Notes: generated from the sequence alone by a model not told the origin. 64,000 bases of DNA from an uncultured Rhizobiaceae group bacterium (GCA_937930845.1 CALHBJ010000013.1:1-64000), one strand, 5' to 3'. Counted from the stretch's first letter, positions 1 through 7,579 are shown. A program made the numbers and translations.

Positions 1-88
1 AGCGATGATCGCTCTCATGATCCAGAACCATCCGAACAGCACGGCCGCGAACTTCAGGTGAAAACTTGTTCGTTGTTTTGTTTGTCAT
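1..88 (-). CDS. IS3-family transposase OrfA, N-terminal part
   Basis: ATG at 88 to 86 opens a frame that reads MTNKTTNKFSPEVRGRAVRM and continues off the left edge (29 codons visible). The FSPEVRxRAVRMV opening is the start of the helix-turn-helix OrfA protein of IS3-family elements, which binds the terminal repeats and is fused by frameshifting to OrfB to make transposase. An AGGA ribosome-binding site lies about 8 bases upstream. Whether the element is intact cannot be seen. Confidence 0.85.
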   Translation of the reverse strand, partial: MTNKTTNKFSPEVRGRAVRMVLDHESDHR

Positions 89-139
89 AGCTCTATCCTA
101 CTCAGGAGTTAGAGCCTCCGGCAAACAAGGGGCGGTTCA
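1..139 (-). mobile_element. IS3-family (IS51-like) insertion sequence, one end
   Basis: Read on the minus strand, the element begins at base 139 with TGAACCGCCCC, the terminal inverted repeat of IS51-group IS3 elements such as IS629. It is followed about 50 bases later by an orfA start typical of that group. The rest of the element lies left of the window. The boundary falls inside the phage tail gene on the right, so this is an insertion into that gene. The target-site duplication cannot be checked because the other end is not present. Confidence 0.82.
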
Positions 140-404
140 GTTCTTTACCTGACGAGCCGATTATGAACTCAAGCTTAGCGTAGTTCGCGCGAGTTGCGCG
201 TACTCCGCCCAGTTGGATCAGCTTTCGTTGAGTCATCCCCGTTTGTTTTGCGAGGGCGCGTTTGACCTGGGTGAAAGCCTTGCCACCGCTCTTGTTGATT
301 ACCAGTCGGTAGGCTCGGTGCATTCGGGTTTCGTTGCCGAGTTCGTCTACGGCACGATTGAGCTTTGGAAGCCCATCGCCCTTTATTCGTTGGATAATTA
401 TCAT
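102..404 (-). pseudogene. Prophage minor tail protein Z, truncated by IS
   Basis: The protein resembles the N-terminal half of lambda-like minor tail protein Z: the stretch KRALAKQTGMTQRKLIQ and the following ANYAKLEFIIGSSGKEL are characteristic. Family members are usually near 190 residues. Here the native sequence stops at about GKEL (base 140), where the IS end begins; the last residues, NRPLFAGGSNS, come from the IS. In phages Z helps complete the tail-head join. It follows the decoration gene after 24 bases and no good ribosome-binding site is seen. As it stands it is very probably non-functional. Confidence 0.75.
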
Positions 405-428
405 GGTATTACGCTGTAGATCCGGAGT

Positions 429-779
429 TCATCTCACGATGATGTCCATGGCTTTAAGTTCAGCTATCTTTGTTGCGACTTCGGCGTGGGTATCAACGTC
501 AGCTGCATAAACGAGCTCATCACGGATGACTTCAGCATCTCGAGCAATGACAAGGGCCTGAAGATTGTCCGTGCCCGTGATCCTCTCGTATCCAAGGATC
601 GCGACTGCCGTATCAGCGGCGGCAGCTGGTTTGTATTCACCAGCTTCCACGGCCAATACCGTGCCAGCCTCCAGCAAACCTAGATTGGCTGCTAACGCAA
701 TGGTCTCTCGAGGCCGTTTGCCGCTTGCTTCAGACAGCAGATACCCAAGGTTTCGGCGCCTTTGAGAGTAGCTATTCAT
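429..779 (-). CDS. Head decoration protein D-like
   Basis: A 116-residue protein matching the lambda gpD/HDPD family in length and pattern: a disordered N-terminus, then a beta domain with LEAGTVLAVEAGEYKP, and the AVAILGYE...ALVIARDAEV region ahead of an alpha-helical end. gpD trimers clamp the three-fold sites of expanded capsids. It sits directly after the S49 head protease, as in the lambda order C-D. The expected next gene, the major capsid protein, is absent: minor tail protein Z follows after 24 bases. Confidence 0.75.
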   Translation of the reverse strand: MNSYSQRRRNLGYLLSEASGKRPRETIALAANLGLLEAGTVLAVEAGEYKPAAAADTAVAILGYERITGTDNLQALVIARDAEVIRDELVYAADVDTHAEVATKIAELKAMDIIVR

Positions 780-897
780 GAATCATTGTTCCTGATGGAA
801 TTTTTGGAGTAGCCGGCGCCGAACATGCATTTCGTCATGTTCAGCGCCGACCGACGACAGCAATCCGCCAAATGGAAAAGACGCGGTGCTGAAACTG

Positions 898-2103
898 TCA
901 TTTTTTTTCATTTCTGTTGGCGTAGAGCGCTTTGGCATCAAGCGGCCACTCATCGCTTTGTTGAGATGGCCATGCTGAAGCTCCAATTCCGGCGAGTGGG
1001 TCGGATTTGATGTCGCTGCTTTGGGGTTCGATAGCACTGAGCGGAACTGTGCGGGGTGTTACAGTCGACTTGACGAATGCAACAATTTCGCCGGCTGACA
1101 TCCTATTGTTTTCAACTTGTGCCAGAGATGTAGCTGCCTTCAACCATTCTGGGCAGGCTAGGATTTCCGGATTGTTTTGAACCGCTGACAATCGACATTG
1201 GATTTGTACACTGGGCATTTTTGGCGGCATCAACGACGAATTTTTAGATTTGTTGGCGAGGCGATCCAGGACGCTATCAAAAGTTCCAATGCGATCAGCA
1301 AGGCCAATCTTGACTGCTTGATCTGCTGACAAAATTCCGGCTTCTGTTTTTCGAATAGATTCTTGTGAAATCCGCCGATGGCTGGCAACCAGATCAACAA
1401 ACGCGGTCATAGTGCGATCAATTCTATCTTGTATTGCTTTCGCCGAATCCTCGCCCATCGGGCCGAACGGGTTCATGTCCACTTTATGGGCGCCAGCATG
1501 AAACATCGTCACTTTGACGCCGCGCTCGGCCATGGCCGCGCTGCGGTCGAAGTGAACCATCAGAACGCCGATTGAACCGAGTTCGGAACTCTCGGAGGCC
1601 ACAATTTCTGTGGCGCCTGAGGCGACGCCCATCGCTGCAGAAAATGACATCGCGTTTACGATGGCTGTTACAGGCTTAGATTTAGAAACCTCCCGTACTG
1701 CACGAGCAGCCTCAATCATTCCGGGGGCAGCGCCGCCTGGGGAGTTCACATCGATAATAAGGGAATCGGCCTCCGCGTCGGACGCAGCATTTTTGAGGGA
1801 CTGGGTAAAGCCTTCGTATGAGGTCAGTCCAGACGAAGCTCCCATCCATGCGCCGCGGTTAACAAGTTCACCGTGCAAGTTAACGATTGCGACGTTGCCG
1901 GCCCGACGATAACCAAGCGCCACCGGCTTCTGATCGCGACCGGGCGCTGCAACTGGTGCTCCGCGGAAGGCATTTGCTGCGGGATCCTGATCGATCCGAG
2001 AAGCCAGATATTCAGCAATAATCAGCCCGTGGCTTTCTGCGATCAGAAGAGGAATGCCAAATACTTGGCTAGCAATTCGAGAATATGGAATCGGCCTCGT
2101 CAT
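898..2103 (-). CDS. S49 family phage head maturation protease (gpC-like)
   Basis: 401 residues. Residues 70-285 are an SppA/S49 serine peptidase domain with the Ser-Lys dyad visible: Ser155 in AMSFSAAM and Lys207 in GAHKVDMNPF, spaced 52 residues apart as in bacterial SppA. There is no signal peptide or membrane segment, so this is the phage type that cleaves the portal/scaffold during head assembly rather than cellular SppA. The tail from about 290 to 401 is low in recognisable motifs and may act as an internal scaffold, as in lambda C/Nu3. The start overlaps the upstream gene stop by ATGA, so translation is probably coupled. 118 non-coding bases separate it from the decoration gene. Confidence 0.85.
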   Translation of the reverse strand: MTRPIPYSRIASQVFGIPLLIAESHGLIIAEYLASRIDQDPAANAFRGAPVAAPGRDQKPVALGYRRAGNVAIVNLHGELVNRGAWMGASSGLTSYEGFTQSLKNAASDAEADSLIIDVNSPGGAAPGMIEAARAVREVSKSKPVTAIVNAMSFSAAMGVASGATEIVASESSELGSIGVLMVHFDRSAAMAERGVKVTMFHAGAHKVDMNPFGPMGEDSAKAIQDRIDRTMTAFVDLVASHRRISQESIRKTEAGILSADQAVKIGLADRIGTFDSVLDRLANKSKNSSLMPPKMPSVQIQCRLSAVQNNPEILACPEWLKAATSLAQVENNRMSAGEIVAFVKSTVTPRTVPLSAIEPQSSDIKSDPLAGIGASAWPSQQSDEWPLDAKALYANRNEKK

Positions 2104-3161
2104 GCGACGACCGTCGAAGACATTGAGTGATCAACATTGTTTGGTCCGGTGGGATCTTGATTAAGTGCATCATACCCGTTTTCGACTAGAACGATGTTCA
2201 GCAGAGCCTTTGGCGAGGTATCCTCACGGAGTTCGCTTAGATCACCTGAAGCACGGATAATTGAAACTTCGACACGCTCCAAAGCCTCTATTTTTAGTTC
2301 AATCTCAGCAACTTTGATATTGCGCTCATCGTCAGTCAGTGCAGTGTCATCCTCTGCCTGTTCATCAATTTCGGCGAGCAGGCGTTCAAGAATTTCATCT
2401 TTTTTGAGCCAAAATAGCGTTGCCTGTGCCGCTTCGGCGGGCGAAGCCACTTCACGCCATGCGTCATTGACGAAGTCGGGAGTCAGGTTCGGTGCCGATC
2501 CATCGTCAAAACAGCAATCTAAACGCGGTCGGCCAAGCTCAGCCAAGATCCCAACTTTGCGTTTGGCAGCATCCTTGGCGATTTGCGATGGTAGCGGCGC
2601 TCCCAGGATACGAGCGCGTTTGACGCGCAACTCAGCCAATTTGGCACGTACGTTTGCGACATTTTGACCATCGCGCGCTTTAACGTCGCGATCATCTTGG
2701 ATATTTACCACTCGGATGCCGGCAATTGGATCCCTTGGAAGGTTGGCAATCCAGCTTTCGATTGAATGCGTTATCCGTTGAAAATGAGTCCACTTGCCTT
2801 CCGACAGTTGTTGTCGGGCTGTCAGCTCAGATATCTGGGTGGTGAGCTCTTTCAACTCGAGCTCGGTATTTTTTATCGCAGCCTCGGTATCAGGAAACTT
2901 CTTTTTCGACGCGTAACCTAACTGCTTTTGTTCCAGTTCGGCGATCAGTTTTTTTAGGCGGGTTTTGACCTTCTGACGGTCAAGGATAAGACCACTAGTG
3001 TGGATTCCTTTTCCATCGTCACCGAAAGAAGTCTGACCATTCAATCGATCCATCAGACTAATCAATACTGCGTGGTTTTCCTGCGAGAGTTCGAAAAGCT
3101 CAATAGCAAACCTGCGGGCTTTGGGAGGGAGGACTGCGAAATTTGCCGGGGCCGACTTCAT
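2100..3161 (-). CDS. Unknown coiled-coil protein of the head module
   Basis: 353 residues, not recognised. Residues 65-140 and 260-310 are rich in Lys, Glu, Leu and Ala with heptad-like spacing (for example KTRLKKLIAELEQKQLG and ELELKELTTQISELTARQ), suggesting coiled coils. There is no signal peptide, membrane segment or catalytic motif. ATG at 3161 follows a GGGGCAGGG purine stretch; the stop overlaps the protease start by four bases. In lambda-type modules the gene directly before the protease is the portal, but this does not look like a portal. It could be a scaffold-like or head-size-altering protein; that is inference from position only. Confidence 0.6.
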   Translation of the reverse strand: MKSAPANFAVLPPKARRFAIELFELSQENHAVLISLMDRLNGQTSFGDDGKGIHTSGLILDRQKVKTRLKKLIAELEQKQLGYASKKKFPDTEAAIKNTELELKELTTQISELTARQQLSEGKWTHFQRITHSIESWIANLPRDPIAGIRVVNIQDDRDVKARDGQNVANVRAKLAELRVKRARILGAPLPSQIAKDAAKRKVGILAELGRPRLDCCFDDGSAPNLTPDFVNDAWREVASPAEAAQATLFWLKKDEILERLLAEIDEQAEDDTALTDDERNIKVAEIELKIEALERVEVSIIRASGDLSELREDTSPKALLNIVLVENGYDALNQDPTGPNNVDHSMSSTVVA

Positions 3162-3179
3162 CGACCCTGCCCCTTGCTT

Positions 3180-3196
3180 GGCGCGTTCGACGCGCC
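3180..3196 (-). repeat. GC-rich inverted repeat before the head module
   Basis: GGCGCGT and ACGCGCC flank a three-base centre, a perfect 7-bp stem about 20 bases upstream of the 353-residue protein's start codon. It would fold next to that gene's ribosome-binding site. Could be an operator or a translational control hairpin; no regulator is identified. Confidence 0.45.
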
Positions 3197-3328
3197 GGCG
3201 ACGGCGGCGTCGTGGCGCAGGTTTCTAGCTTGGTAGACTTGAGCGGCAAGAAGTGCCCATTCTGTACTTGAATTGTCTTCTGCCATTTTATCAGCCCGGT
3301 TGAAATCTTGCGATCATTGGGCCAGTGA

Positions 3329-3364
3329 AAGTGGGGCAAAACAATCAAATTCGACGCCCCACTT
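3329..3364 (-). terminator. Hairpin between regulatory and structural genes of the element
   Basis: AAGTGGGGC (3329-3337) pairs perfectly with GCCCCACTT (3356-3364) across an 18-base loop. The stem begins inside the stop codon of the 106-residue gene and separates it from the head genes by about 200 bases, the only clear gap between 5508 and 2100. There is no T-run, so it is more likely an attenuator, processing or Rho-related site than a simple intrinsic terminator. Confidence 0.4.
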
Positions 3365-3683
3365 ACTGCTTTGAATTTCTAATGATTTTTCGGATTGTCT
3401 CGGCGTCAGGGACACTCTGCTTGGTCGTTTCCGCCAAGTATCGTTGAACTGCTCGAGCTTGATGTCTTGAGGTTAAACCTACAAATTCTGGGCGCACAGC
3501 AGTTACTTGAATGAGTATATTTCTTTCTTCCAACGTTGCTCGCCGAGTGAAAGACGGGTGTGTGCCCAAAGCGCGCACCGCATTCTCTCCATCTCCCTCG
3601 TGGAGCGACTGAAGTGCAGATAGTGCGCGCCCATGCTGTATTTCGAATTCTTCTTCTAACAGTTGAACAAGCTGCGAATTCAT
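3363..3683 (-). CDS. Unknown element protein, 106 residues
   Basis: Not recognised. The open frame extends further upstream, but that part is Cys/Ser-rich and is a shadow of the neighbour. The ATG at 3683 forms a four-base ATGA overlap with the upstream stop at 3680, the same arrangement as the other genes of this operon, so it is chosen as the start. The protein begins MNSQLVQLLEEEFEIQHGRA, is predicted mostly helical, and ends with a basic RKIIRNSKQ. A role in replication control or packaging is possible, but nothing in the sequence shows it. Confidence 0.6.
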   Translation of the reverse strand: MNSQLVQLLEEEFEIQHGRALSALQSLHEGDGENAVRALGTHPSFTRRATLEERNILIQVTAVRPEFVGLTSRHQARAVQRYLAETTKQSVPDAETIRKIIRNSKQ

Positions 3684-4204
3684 CTGGACGCTTGCCCAAG
3701 CTGCTTCGTAGAATTTCCCAACTTCAACAGCTTGTTGCAGGCCGTTAGAGCCTTGTCGAAGCGACTGTGGCTTGCAGCCAAACTTGATCGAACAGTCGCT
3801 ACACGCAGTCGTGCGCGAAGCGCACGACGCCGGCTGGAGATCGCACGAGCAGCAGCAGCCCATACCTCCGGTGAATAGCTCTGAAATCTTCCGGCAGCAA
3901 TGTGGCCAACGATACGTTCGACCTCCGTCAAGTCGATCGACTGCGCGAGTCCTTCATGCAAGATCAAGACAGCATCTCGCCATGTAACACTGCCGTTTAT
4001 TGCCAACATCAGTTGATCCCGAAGAGCCTCTAGCTTTTCCATTTCGGGAAGGTGTTTCAACCATGATTGCCAGTTTGATTGTGCAGCCCGGATGACCGGC
4101 ATCGGCGCGCCAGGGCGCGGCATTGCCCACTCAAGAACTCGACTGTTCTCGTCGATCAACGCATCGATACGTCGGAGATATTCAAAGTCTGGTTGTGGAA
4201 TCAT
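3680..4204 (-). CDS. Unknown element protein, about 174 residues
   Basis: Not recognised. An in-frame TTG lies three codons upstream (4213), but the ATG at 4204 is preferred. The N-terminal two thirds are acidic and helical (IDALIDENSRVLEW, then MEKLEALRDQLMLAIN); the C-terminal third is strongly basic with RRRALRARLRVATVR, which could contact nucleic acid. It lies 14 bases after the DUF6074-like gene and overlaps the next gene by ATGA, so it belongs to the same transcript. Confidence 0.6.
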   Translation of the reverse strand: MIPQPDFEYLRRIDALIDENSRVLEWAMPRPGAPMPVIRAAQSNWQSWLKHLPEMEKLEALRDQLMLAINGSVTWRDAVLILHEGLAQSIDLTEVERIVGHIAAGRFQSYSPEVWAAAARAISSRRRALRARLRVATVRSSLAASHSRFDKALTACNKLLKLGNSTKQLGQASR

Positions 4205-4218
4205 GCTACCCAAAACAC

Positions 4219-4509
4219 TTAACCTTGCCGCGCTTTTATTCGGTTAAACTCAGCGTTTAGCTCGCGCCCAAAAAGTTCCAACTCTATGGCTATGTCTGTT
4301 TCTGATATTCCCTTAACCGCGAGCTCCCTTTTCAAATCAGAATGGATACGATCAATGTATTGATCTCGCCATTTCTGGCTCTTGCCCCGATTATAAACTT
4401 CGACAACGTGCCTAATTTTCCCGATACGTCTGGAGAGAGGAAAAACGTAAATCTTGCAATCAACAACGCGGCACCTGAAAAGTGGAAGGTCTGTGTGATG
4501 GTCTTTCAT
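4219..4509 (-). CDS. DUF6074-like small protein
   Basis: 96 residues. The opening LPLFRCRVVDCKIYVFPLSRRIGKIRHVVEV, then a middle with a KWRDQYIDRI-type helix and a LFGRELNAEF tail, recalls the DUF6074 proteins common in rhizobial prophages and islands; their function is unknown. The longer frame is rejected: ATG at 4509 is preceded by GGAGG at good distance and overlaps the upstream stop by one base (TGATG). Family assignment is from memory of the pattern. Confidence 0.6.
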   Translation of the reverse strand: MKDHHTDLPLFRCRVVDCKIYVFPLSRRIGKIRHVVEVYNRGKSQKWRDQYIDRIHSDLKRELAVKGISETDIAIELELFGRELNAEFNRIKARQG

Positions 4510-5102
4510 CAAGCAACATCCTCCATATCTTTGTCTGGGGGACACGCGCCAGCAAGCGCGTGTCCTGTAATGTCTCCGTAAGATGGGGACCCGGTCGCGC
4601 TTTTTGGCGCGCCGGTTCCCCTTCCTATTGGGGCTGTGTTCACACCAATTGAGCCGACCATTTTATTTGGGGCTTTATATGGAACCCGAACTGCAGTTTC
4701 GTTTCGCGAGTTGCTGGAGTTCGGTTTCGAATCCTCTGGATAATTCTGTTTCGAACCCGCACTATAGTTCGGTTTCGGATTTAGCTTTTTGAGTTTCGGT
4801 TTTGGGCCAGTTCGCTCAAATGGACCGGTGTCGCCTAAAGGAGGAAACCAATAATCAGTCGATGGAAGGCTTCTTCTCCAAAGGACGAACCCCTGTCTTT
4901 TGCACTCTTTCAGTCTGTTTCTGAGATGCGTGTCCGAGCAATCCAGCTCTCTACACAGGGTTTGCTTGCCCGGAAAACATGCGTTATTTTTTGCGTTTCT
5001 GTGCATCAACAAGACACATAACAGAACCCGATCAAAGTATGTGAGTTTGGGATCTACCAGAATGAAATCCCGCAACTGGTGCACACTAACATTCTTGCTC
5101 AT
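4509..5102 (-). CDS. Helix-turn-helix protein, replication or regulation
   Basis: 197 residues from ATG 5102; the 13 extra upstream codons are excluded because 5102 gives an ATGA overlap with the previous stop. Residues 5-85 form a winged-helix region of the HTH_36 type found in phage and plasmid replication initiators: LTYFDRVLLCVLLMH, FPGKQTLCRELDCSDTHLRN and KRQGFVLWRR. The remainder is a Pro/Asn/Ser-rich, probably disordered linker (KPKLKKLNPKPNYSAGSKQN). It probably acts as the element's replication or transcription factor; no catalytic domain is present. Confidence 0.65.
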   Translation of the reverse strand: MSKNVSVHQLRDFILVDPKLTYFDRVLLCVLLMHRNAKNNACFPGKQTLCRELDCSDTHLRNRLKECKRQGFVLWRRSLPSTDYWFPPLGDTGPFERTGPKPKLKKLNPKPNYSAGSKQNYPEDSKPNSSNSRNETAVRVPYKAPNKMVGSIGVNTAPIGRGTGAPKSATGSPSYGDITGHALAGACPPDKDMEDVA

Positions 5103-5311
5103 GAACGTGCCTCGCGCCGAATGCGCCCGGCCTCTGCGCAAACCTCGCCTAGTTGCCTCGCTGCCAGCCCAAACCGAACGCGCACCTCATTTACCGCTGC
5201 TTGGCCTGGCCCGTTGACGGCCAGCCAGCGAGCGGCGTCATCGATGTCGGTGTATTCGTGATCCAGACCTGTAGTGCCGCCGACTGGAACGCATGATGGG
5301 AGCCCATTCAT
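5099..5311 (-). CDS. Small element protein, possibly DNA-binding
   Basis: 70 residues, unknown. After an unstructured start it reads EYTDIDDAARWLAVNG, then VNEVRVRFGLAARQLGEVCAEA with a basic end RIRREARS, which could be a compact helix-turn-helix. Both ends overlap neighbours by ATGA (with the AlpA-like gene at 5308 and the HTH gene at 5102), showing it is a real member of this translationally coupled string. Confidence 0.6.
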   Translation of the reverse strand: MNGLPSCVPVGGTTGLDHEYTDIDDAARWLAVNGPGQAAVNEVRVRFGLAARQLGEVCAEAGRIRREARS

Positions 5312-5508
5312 GCCGCAGCCCCATCGCGATCGGAGATACGCTTCTCAATCCATGCTTCGACTTCCTCAGCAACAAACGCAATTCGCTTGTCACCAAGTTT
5401 AATAGCTTTGGGAAAACCACCTGCGGCCCGGTGATTGTTGATCGAAGTCCGGCTAAGCGAAGTCAGCCTACAAACTTGATTTATGCTTATAAGATGTTTG
5501 CCTGTCAC
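5308..5508 (-). CDS. AlpA-like excisionase/regulator
   Basis: 66 residues with the MerR-like winged helix of the AlpA family: ISINQVCRLTSLSRTSINNHRAAGGFPKAIKLGDKRIAFVAEEVEAW. In P4-like satellites and related islands AlpA-type proteins activate or direct excision by the integrase. The start is GTG at 5508 with GGAGAG upstream. It is the first gene of the overlapping string, so its promoter is probably in 5509-5567. Confidence 0.82.
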   Translation of the reverse strand: MTGKHLISINQVCRLTSLSRTSINNHRAAGGFPKAIKLGDKRIAFVAEEVEAWIEKRISDRDGAAA

Positions 5509-5567
5509 GTTGATCTCTCCTTTTCATGAAGACGATCAATTCAATAAAGGCATTGTCGAAACTACTG

Positions 5568-6290
5568 TTAGGGGGAAAAATAGGGATTTGGTTTTCCCAT
5601 AAACCCCTTATTCCAAATTTTGATAGCCTCTCTCCCAGAGTCTGCGTCAAATCCAAATATTTTTTCGCGCGGATTTTCAGGCAGTTGTAACAAGTGCCGC
5701 CTCATTGGATTCCAACAAGCCCTCAGTAATTGAACTGCCGGCCCCGATGCGCTTTCACCTATCCTGTCACCTGCTAGAACTGTAGAAAACAACCGTTCAA
5801 CAAACATTTCCCTGTCAGGTTTTCGACCAGAGTTCCGATTTTTCCAGCCGTCGTACTCGGTCTTTGCAAGATCTTCTGCATCCAAATCCAGTTTCAAGAG
5901 TAGGTCTGATACAATGTGCCAATCTGATCCCAGCAATATATTAGCGGGATAATTTTCATCGAACGGCACAGCTATGTCCACACTATCAAAGGCTTCCAAA
6001 TCGCCGAGTTGATTTCGAAGGTCAGCGGCAGTTTTTGAGATTTTTTCCCAAACTGCGGCCCGTTGGGTGACTGACGCAGCAGTATCTTGTACGCCTACTA
6101 AAATCGAATGTGCTTGGCCTCGTGCAATCTTTTCAAGTCGATCAATGCAGTCATGGATATCGACTATGCTCAAAAAATTTTTACCAATGACCTCCGCCAA
6201 AGCATCCCTATCCAGCTGGTCATATTTAAACTCGCGCAGCTCAATTGCTTGCAACAATCGCAATGCCGCAACTTTTGTTAAACTATCCAT
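5568..6290 (-). CDS. Unknown 240-residue protein beside the integrase
   Basis: Not recognised. A soluble, mostly helical, acidic protein with no signal peptide or membrane segment; a middle region reads SVDIAVPFDENYPANILLGSDWHIVSDLL. Its start overlaps the integrase stop by eight bases, so it is expressed with the integrase. It is one of the most AT-rich genes in the window. In P4-like satellites the place next to the integrase often carries cargo such as anti-phage genes; that is a positional argument only. Confidence 0.6.
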   Translation of the reverse strand: MDSLTKVAALRLLQAIELREFKYDQLDRDALAEVIGKNFLSIVDIHDCIDRLEKIARGQAHSILVGVQDTAASVTQRAAVWEKISKTAADLRNQLGDLEAFDSVDIAVPFDENYPANILLGSDWHIVSDLLLKLDLDAEDLAKTEYDGWKNRNSGRKPDREMFVERLFSTVLAGDRIGESASGPAVQLLRACWNPMRRHLLQLPENPREKIFGFDADSGREAIKIWNKGFMGKPNPYFSP

Positions 6291-7488
6291 GAAGTTTGAC
6301 CACCCCAGCCGCCTCAGGCGCTAAGAAAGCTGTCCACGCATTCATCAATGCTCTGCGCTTCTCCAACGCATCACCGCGCCGGTAGGCAAGCTCAACAGCA
6401 TTCCCAACAGAATGAGCGAGCGCTTGTTCTGCGACTTCACGCGGAAAGCTGGTTTCTTCACCAGCCCAATCCCTGAAAGTTGATCGAAATCCGTGCACTG
6501 TAGCGCTTTCTACCTCCATCAGCTTGAGCTGTTTGCTCAACGTCATGTTGCTGATGTGTTTGCCTAATTGCTGGCCAGGAAACACAAATGGATTTCCATC
6601 TAAGCGTGGTAGCGTTGCCAGCATGCTGATGGCTGCACGGCTCAGTGGAACACGATGCTCACGCTTTGCTTTCATCCGTTCTGCGGGCACTGTCCAAACC
6701 GCTGCATCCAGATCAATCTCACCCCATTGTGCCGCGATGGCTTCACCCGTACGGGCAGCAGTCAAGATCACAAATTCAAGAGCCCTAGCCCCTATGCCTT
6801 CGCGGGTGCGCAATCTGGAAACAAATTCTGGTGCGTCCTGATAGGGTAGCGCCGCATGATGTCCCTTTTTGAGTTTGCCTTGCGATGGCAGCAAGTGATC
6901 AAGATTGCCTTTCCACCGGGCTGGGTTTTCACCTGATCGCATTCCCCTCGCCGCTGCGTGATCAAGTACCTTCTCAATTCTCATTCTTGTTCGCCGTGCA
7001 GTCTCCGCTTTGGTCAACCAGATCGGTTTGAGAGTTCGCAAGACATCTTCAACATATATCTCGTCGACAGACTTTGAGCGCAGCGGCTTCGCATAAACCC
7101 GCAAAGTCATTTCCCATTGCGCAAGGTGTTTTTTGTTTGTCCATTCCGGGGACATGGCTTCTATGAGACTGTCAGCGGCGTCACCAAACGATAGCCGATG
7201 TGTTCGCGCCTGGCGCTCTGCCATGTCTTTGAAAGGGTCGCCGCCGCTACCGAGGATGGCCCTAATCTCGTCTGCCTTCCGCCTCGCGACCGCGAGGCTT
7301 ACTGTTGCTGTACCTGTCGCAAACGAACCCAAACCCATCTCTCGGCGACGCCCATCGCGAGACCACATGAATACCCAGCTTTTGGTTCCGGCCTTACTGA
7401 TATTCAAATAAAGCCCATCACCGTCGCTCAGCCTGCCAGGTTTGATGGCAGATGCAATTTGCGTGTTTGTTAGTTTATTCCTTGGCAA
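6283..7488 (-). CDS. P4-type tyrosine integrase
   Basis: 401 residues. An N-terminal DUF4102 arm-binding domain (about 1-95, with LSDGDGLYLNISKAGTKSWV) is followed by a SAM-like core-binding domain (about 95-205) and the catalytic domain with Arg246 (TAARTGE), His332-x-x-Arg335 (HGFRS), His359 (LAHSVG) and Tyr369. All catalytic residues are present. Start is TTG at 7488, which gives the family's MPRNKLT opening, with GGAG upstream. It catalyses integration and, with the AlpA-like protein, excision. It lies at the right end, reading inward from the presumed att site. Confidence 0.92.
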   Translation of the reverse strand: MPRNKLTNTQIASAIKPGRLSDGDGLYLNISKAGTKSWVFMWSRDGRRREMGLGSFATGTATVSLAVARRKADEIRAILGSGGDPFKDMAERQARTHRLSFGDAADSLIEAMSPEWTNKKHLAQWEMTLRVYAKPLRSKSVDEIYVEDVLRTLKPIWLTKAETARRTRMRIEKVLDHAAARGMRSGENPARWKGNLDHLLPSQGKLKKGHHAALPYQDAPEFVSRLRTREGIGARALEFVILTAARTGEAIAAQWGEIDLDAAVWTVPAERMKAKREHRVPLSRAAISMLATLPRLDGNPFVFPGQQLGKHISNMTLSKQLKLMEVESATVHGFRSTFRDWAGEETSFPREVAEQALAHSVGNAVELAYRRGDALEKRRALMNAWTAFLAPEAAGVVKLHG

Positions 7489-7514
7489 AGCGCAGGCTCC
7501 GTAGTTCCAACAAA

Positions 7515-7527
7515 GTGGGATTCGAAC
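7515..7527. other. Candidate att core, tRNA T-arm remnant
   Basis: The 13 bases GTGGGATTCGAAC read GTTCGAATCCCAC on the minus strand, the T-loop and 3' stem of a tRNA. The 5' T-stem does not pair, so no intact tRNA is present. Tyrosine integrases commonly recombine within this part of a tRNA, and the site is 27 bases outside the integrase start, where an att site is expected. The intact target tRNA should then lie at the far left end of the element, outside the window. Confidence 0.45.
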
Positions 7528-7579
7528 TCGGTAAAAAAGGAGGAGTTACAAATTTCCCCACTCTCAATCCCACCAATTT

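Noticed and set aside
783-1037. Open frame of 84 codons between the protease and decoration genes
   Set aside because: Overlaps the protease by 140 bases in another frame, Ser/His/Pro-rich and not protein-like; no ribosome-binding site.
3100-3348. Open frame of 82 codons before the 353-residue gene
   Set aside because: Starts inside the loop of the 3329-3364 hairpin, overlaps the next gene by 62 bases and its end is shadow sequence.
7500-7545. Possible tRNA gene beside the integrase
   Set aside because: Only the T-loop and 3' stem match; the 5' T-stem, anticodon arm and acceptor are absent. Kept as att remnant.
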